Positions 62,091-64,000 of a stretch of DNA of 64,000 nt are shown in pieces (within the stretch, counting starts at the first letter, position 1; the number at the start of each line of letters is the position of its first letter). The DNA lies in contig NZ_JAGKQQ010000001.1 of the NCBI RefSeq assembly GCF_017939745.1, positions 310,001 to 374,000 of the forward strand, read 5' to 3'. Under the pieces are notes generated by a model that was not told where the DNA came from, made no database searches, and saw only the letters and a program-made list of their open reading frames with translations. The stretch comes from Gemmata palustris (GTDB lineage Bacteria; Planctomycetota; Planctomycetia; Gemmatales; Gemmataceae). The position numbers and the translations under genes are program-made.

Positions 62091-64000
62091 ATGAAACACC
62101 TGTCACTGATCGCGCTTCTTTCGTGCCTCCTCACTGTGCGCGGCGCGGACCCCGTTCCAGCCCCACCAACACAGGAGGGGCCGAAACCGGCCGCTGGCTC
62201 AGCACCACCCGAGCGCGTGATCGAGTTCAACCGCGACGTGCGCCCGATTCTCTCGGATGCGTGCTTCGCGTGTCACGGGTTCGATCCCAAGTCGCGCAAG
62301 GCCAAACTGCGCCTGGACATCCCCGAAGGTGCGTTCGCGGAGCGCGAGGGCACGTTCCCGATCAAGCCCGGCGACCCGAAGAAGAGCGAGGTTTGGAAGC
62401 GGATCGTGACCGATGATGCCGAAAGCGTGATGCCTCCTCCGCACAGCAACAAGAAACTCACTGACGCCCAAAAGGAGACGCTCCGCTTATGGATCTCCCA
62501 GGGGGCGAAGTACCAGAAGCACTGGGCCTTTGAAACGATTCAGCGCCAGAAGGCGCCCGAAACGCGCAACCCGATCGATGCGTTTCTCCTCACGCGGCTT
62601 CAGAAAGAGGGCCTGAAGCCGACCCCGGCAGCGGACCTCGAGACGCTGATTCGCCGCGTGTCGTTCGCGCTAACCGGGTTGCCGCCCACGATCAAGGAAC
62701 TCGACGAGTTTCTCGCGGACAAGTCCCCGAATGCTTACGAAAAGATGGTGGACCGCTACCTCGCATCGCCGCGGTTCGGCGAGGAAATGGCGCGTCACTG
62801 GCTCGATGTGGCCCGGTACGCCGACACGCACGGGCTGCACCTCGACAACGAACGGCTGATGTGGAAGTACCGCGACTGGGTGGTCAAGGCCTTCAACGAG
62901 AATCTGCCGTTCGACAAGTTCACGGTTTACCAACTCGCAGGGGATCTGCTCCCGAACCCGACGAGCGACCAGCTCACCGCGACCGGGTTCAGCCGGTGTA
63001 ACGTGACGACGGGGGAGGGCGGGTCCATCGACGAGGAGTGGCTGTACCGCAACGCGGTCGATCGTGCCACCACCGCGACACAGGCGTTTCTCGGGCTCAC
63101 TGCGGGTTGTGCGGTCTGTCACGACCACAAGTTCGATCCGATCTCGACGAAAGAATACTACTCGCTGTATGCGTTCTTCTACTCGGGTGCGGACCCCGCT
63201 CTCGATAGCAACGTCAGTACAACCGGTCCGTTCGTAAAAGTGCCGTCTCCGACCCAAAAGACCTCGCTCGAAGTGGCAGCGAAAGCCGAGCAGGATGCCC
63301 GCGTCGCACTGGAAAAGGCGGCTGAGTCGGCGAAATATACCGACCCCGCAACGGCCACTTCCGCGAAGCCCGTTGAGGTCCGCGACGTCCTGTTCGATGA
63401 CGCACTTCCGCCCGGCGCAACGAACCGGAACACGACGCGCAATTCGGCCGATTGGGTGACCGATCCGTCGTTCCGGGCACATTCCGGGCGCCGGGTGTTG
63501 AGGCAGGCGAACACGTTCTTCCACGAAGACGTGATTCAGTTCCGAAACGCGATCCGAGTGCCTGGAACTGCGAATCTGGAAGCCTGGGTTTACATCGACC
63601 CCAAGCAGCCGCCCCGCGCGATCACGTTGCAACTTTCGGGCGGCAAGAAACTCTGGTGGGGGACCGACTCGACCCCTGGCAACCTCGGAACGCGAATCGG
63701 AGCACTCCCAAAGGCGGGTGAGTGGGTGAAATTGAGCATCACCCTCGCTGATCTCGGCCTGAAAGAGAGCCAATCTGTCTCGTCGCTCACGCTCCAGGAG
63801 CACAGTGGGGTCGTTTATTGGGATGCGGTGGCCTTTAAAGGGCAGAGCGTTCCTTCTACCGATGCCCTGGCGTCGTTCCAAGTGTGGTGGAAGTCGCTGA
63901 ACGGGAAGGCTCCGCCCGACCTACCCACGGATCTGAACGCGATTGCAGTCAACGGCCCGGCAAAGTCGCACACGCCGGCGGGTGCCGCGAAATTGCAGGC
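62091..64000 (+). CDS. PSCyt1/DUF1549 domain protein (3' end outside window)
   Basis: At least 636 codons; the frame continues past the window edge. Signal peptide from ATG 62091 (MKHLSLIALLSCLLTVRGA). The N-terminal planctomycete cytochrome domain has the haem-type motif CFACH (Cys58-His62) after FNRDVRPILSDA. The DUF1549 domain follows, with NPIDAFLLTRLQKEGLKP, RRVSFALTGLPPT and RHWLDVARYADTHG, and a second CAVCHDHKFDPI motif near residue 340. A concanavalin-like region begins near residue 430. In planctomycetes these proteins usually pair with DUF1501 genes; a downstream partner may lie beyond the edge. Physiological role unknown. Confidence 0.88.
   Translation, partial: MKHLSLIALLSCLLTVRGADPVPAPPTQEGPKPAAGSAPPERVIEFNRDVRPILSDACFACHGFDPKSRKAKLRLDIPEGAFAEREGTFPIKPGDPKKSEVWKRIVTDDAESVMPPPHSNKKLTDAQKETLRLWISQGAKYQKHWAFETIQRQKAPETRNPIDAFLLTRLQKEGLKPTPAADLETLIRRVSFALTGLPPTIKELDEFLADKSPNAYEKMVDRYLASPRFGEEMARHWLDVARYADTHGLHLDNERLMWKYRDWVVKAFNENLPFDKFTVYQLAGDLLPNPTSDQLTATGFSRCNVTTGEGGSIDEEWLYRNAVDRATTATQAFLGLTAGCAVCHDHKFDPISTKEYYSLYAFFYSGADPALDSNVSTTGPFVKVPSPTQKTSLEVAAKAEQDARVALEKAAESAKYTDPATATSAKPVEVRDVLFDDALPPGATNRNTTRNSADWVTDPSFRAHSGRRVLRQANTFFHEDVIQFRNAIRVPGTANLEAWVYIDPKQPPRAITLQLSGGKKLWWGTDSTPGNLGTRIGALPKAGEWVKLSITLADLGLKESQSVSSLTLQEHSGVVYWDAVAFKGQSVPSTDALASFQVWWKSLNGKAPPDLPTDLNAIAVNGPAKSHTPAGAAKLQ

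Overview
The window is high-GC DNA from a planctomycete, most likely a member of the Gemmataceae. Four things point there. Secreted proteins carry planctomycete signatures: a DUF1549/PSCyt cytochrome-type protein at the right edge, a DUF1501 protein, and an HzsA-like dihaem protein. The gene between hslV and hslU starts with the Gemmata-type repeat-companion domain (TIGR02996). An extracellular metalloprotease starts with the LETLEPRDVPA motif common in this group. Genes are loosely spaced and separated by many palindromic repeats. All family names come from reading the sequence by eye; no database search was run.

Layout. 1-1.5 kb: glutamate synthase small subunit (gltD). 1.7-11.4 kb: five co-directional genes of the circularly permuted ATP-grasp / alpha-E / transglutaminase / DUF2126 type, a predicted but functionally unproven amide-ligase and peptide-modification cluster. 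11.4-15.7 kb: a repeat-rich stretch with a zinc-ribbon membrane protein, a glycosyltransferase, a DUF2784 membrane protein and a secreted thioredoxin-like protein. 16-28 kb: secreted proteins and proteases (HzsA-like dihaem protein, SMP-30 lactonase, tricorn-like protease, HtrA protease, a five-repeat secreted protein), with a phosphodiesterase and thiL among them. 28.6-31 kb: a small zinc-ribbon protein and an unusual sigma-70 factor with a long N-terminal helix-turn-helix region. 31-34.2 kb: an AT-rich gap, a secreted protein and a complete IS element with a 5-bp target duplication. 34.5-41.6 kb: glycogen synthase, several hypotheticals, a duplicated-domain ABC ATPase and a metalloprotease with FG-GAP repeats. 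41.7-48 kb: hemC with a HIT protein, two tandem TPM-domain proteins, and hslV / TIGR02996 / hslU. 48-53 kb: the treY-treZ trehalose operon. 53-57.3 kb: a DUF1501 protein, a DoxX-like protein and a double trypsin-like protein. 57.7-62 kb: a sarcosine-oxidase-like flavoenzyme, then an RNA ligase followed by a tRNA-like gene, a small ORF and a second tRNA-like gene, then transaldolase. 62.1 kb to the end: a truncated PSCyt1/DUF1549 gene.

Two points stand out. First, a T4 Rnl1-like RNA ligase gene lies directly upstream of two atypical tRNA-like genes (anticodons GCG and GCA) that bracket an 88-residue ORF, all on one strand within 1.8 kb and closed by a 20-bp hairpin. This is the best candidate here for an undescribed RNA repair or translation-related system. 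Second, a C/G-rich palindromic repeat family sits in frame inside two unrelated genes, thiL and an ABC ATPase, and lengthens both proteins at a loop or linker. That resembles protein-coding palindromic elements known from other bacteria.

Carbohydrate genes (glgA, treY, treZ, tal) are scattered across the window rather than in one operon. treY-treZ appear co-transcribed and would turn alpha-glucan, the product class of GlgA, into trehalose; no treX is seen here.
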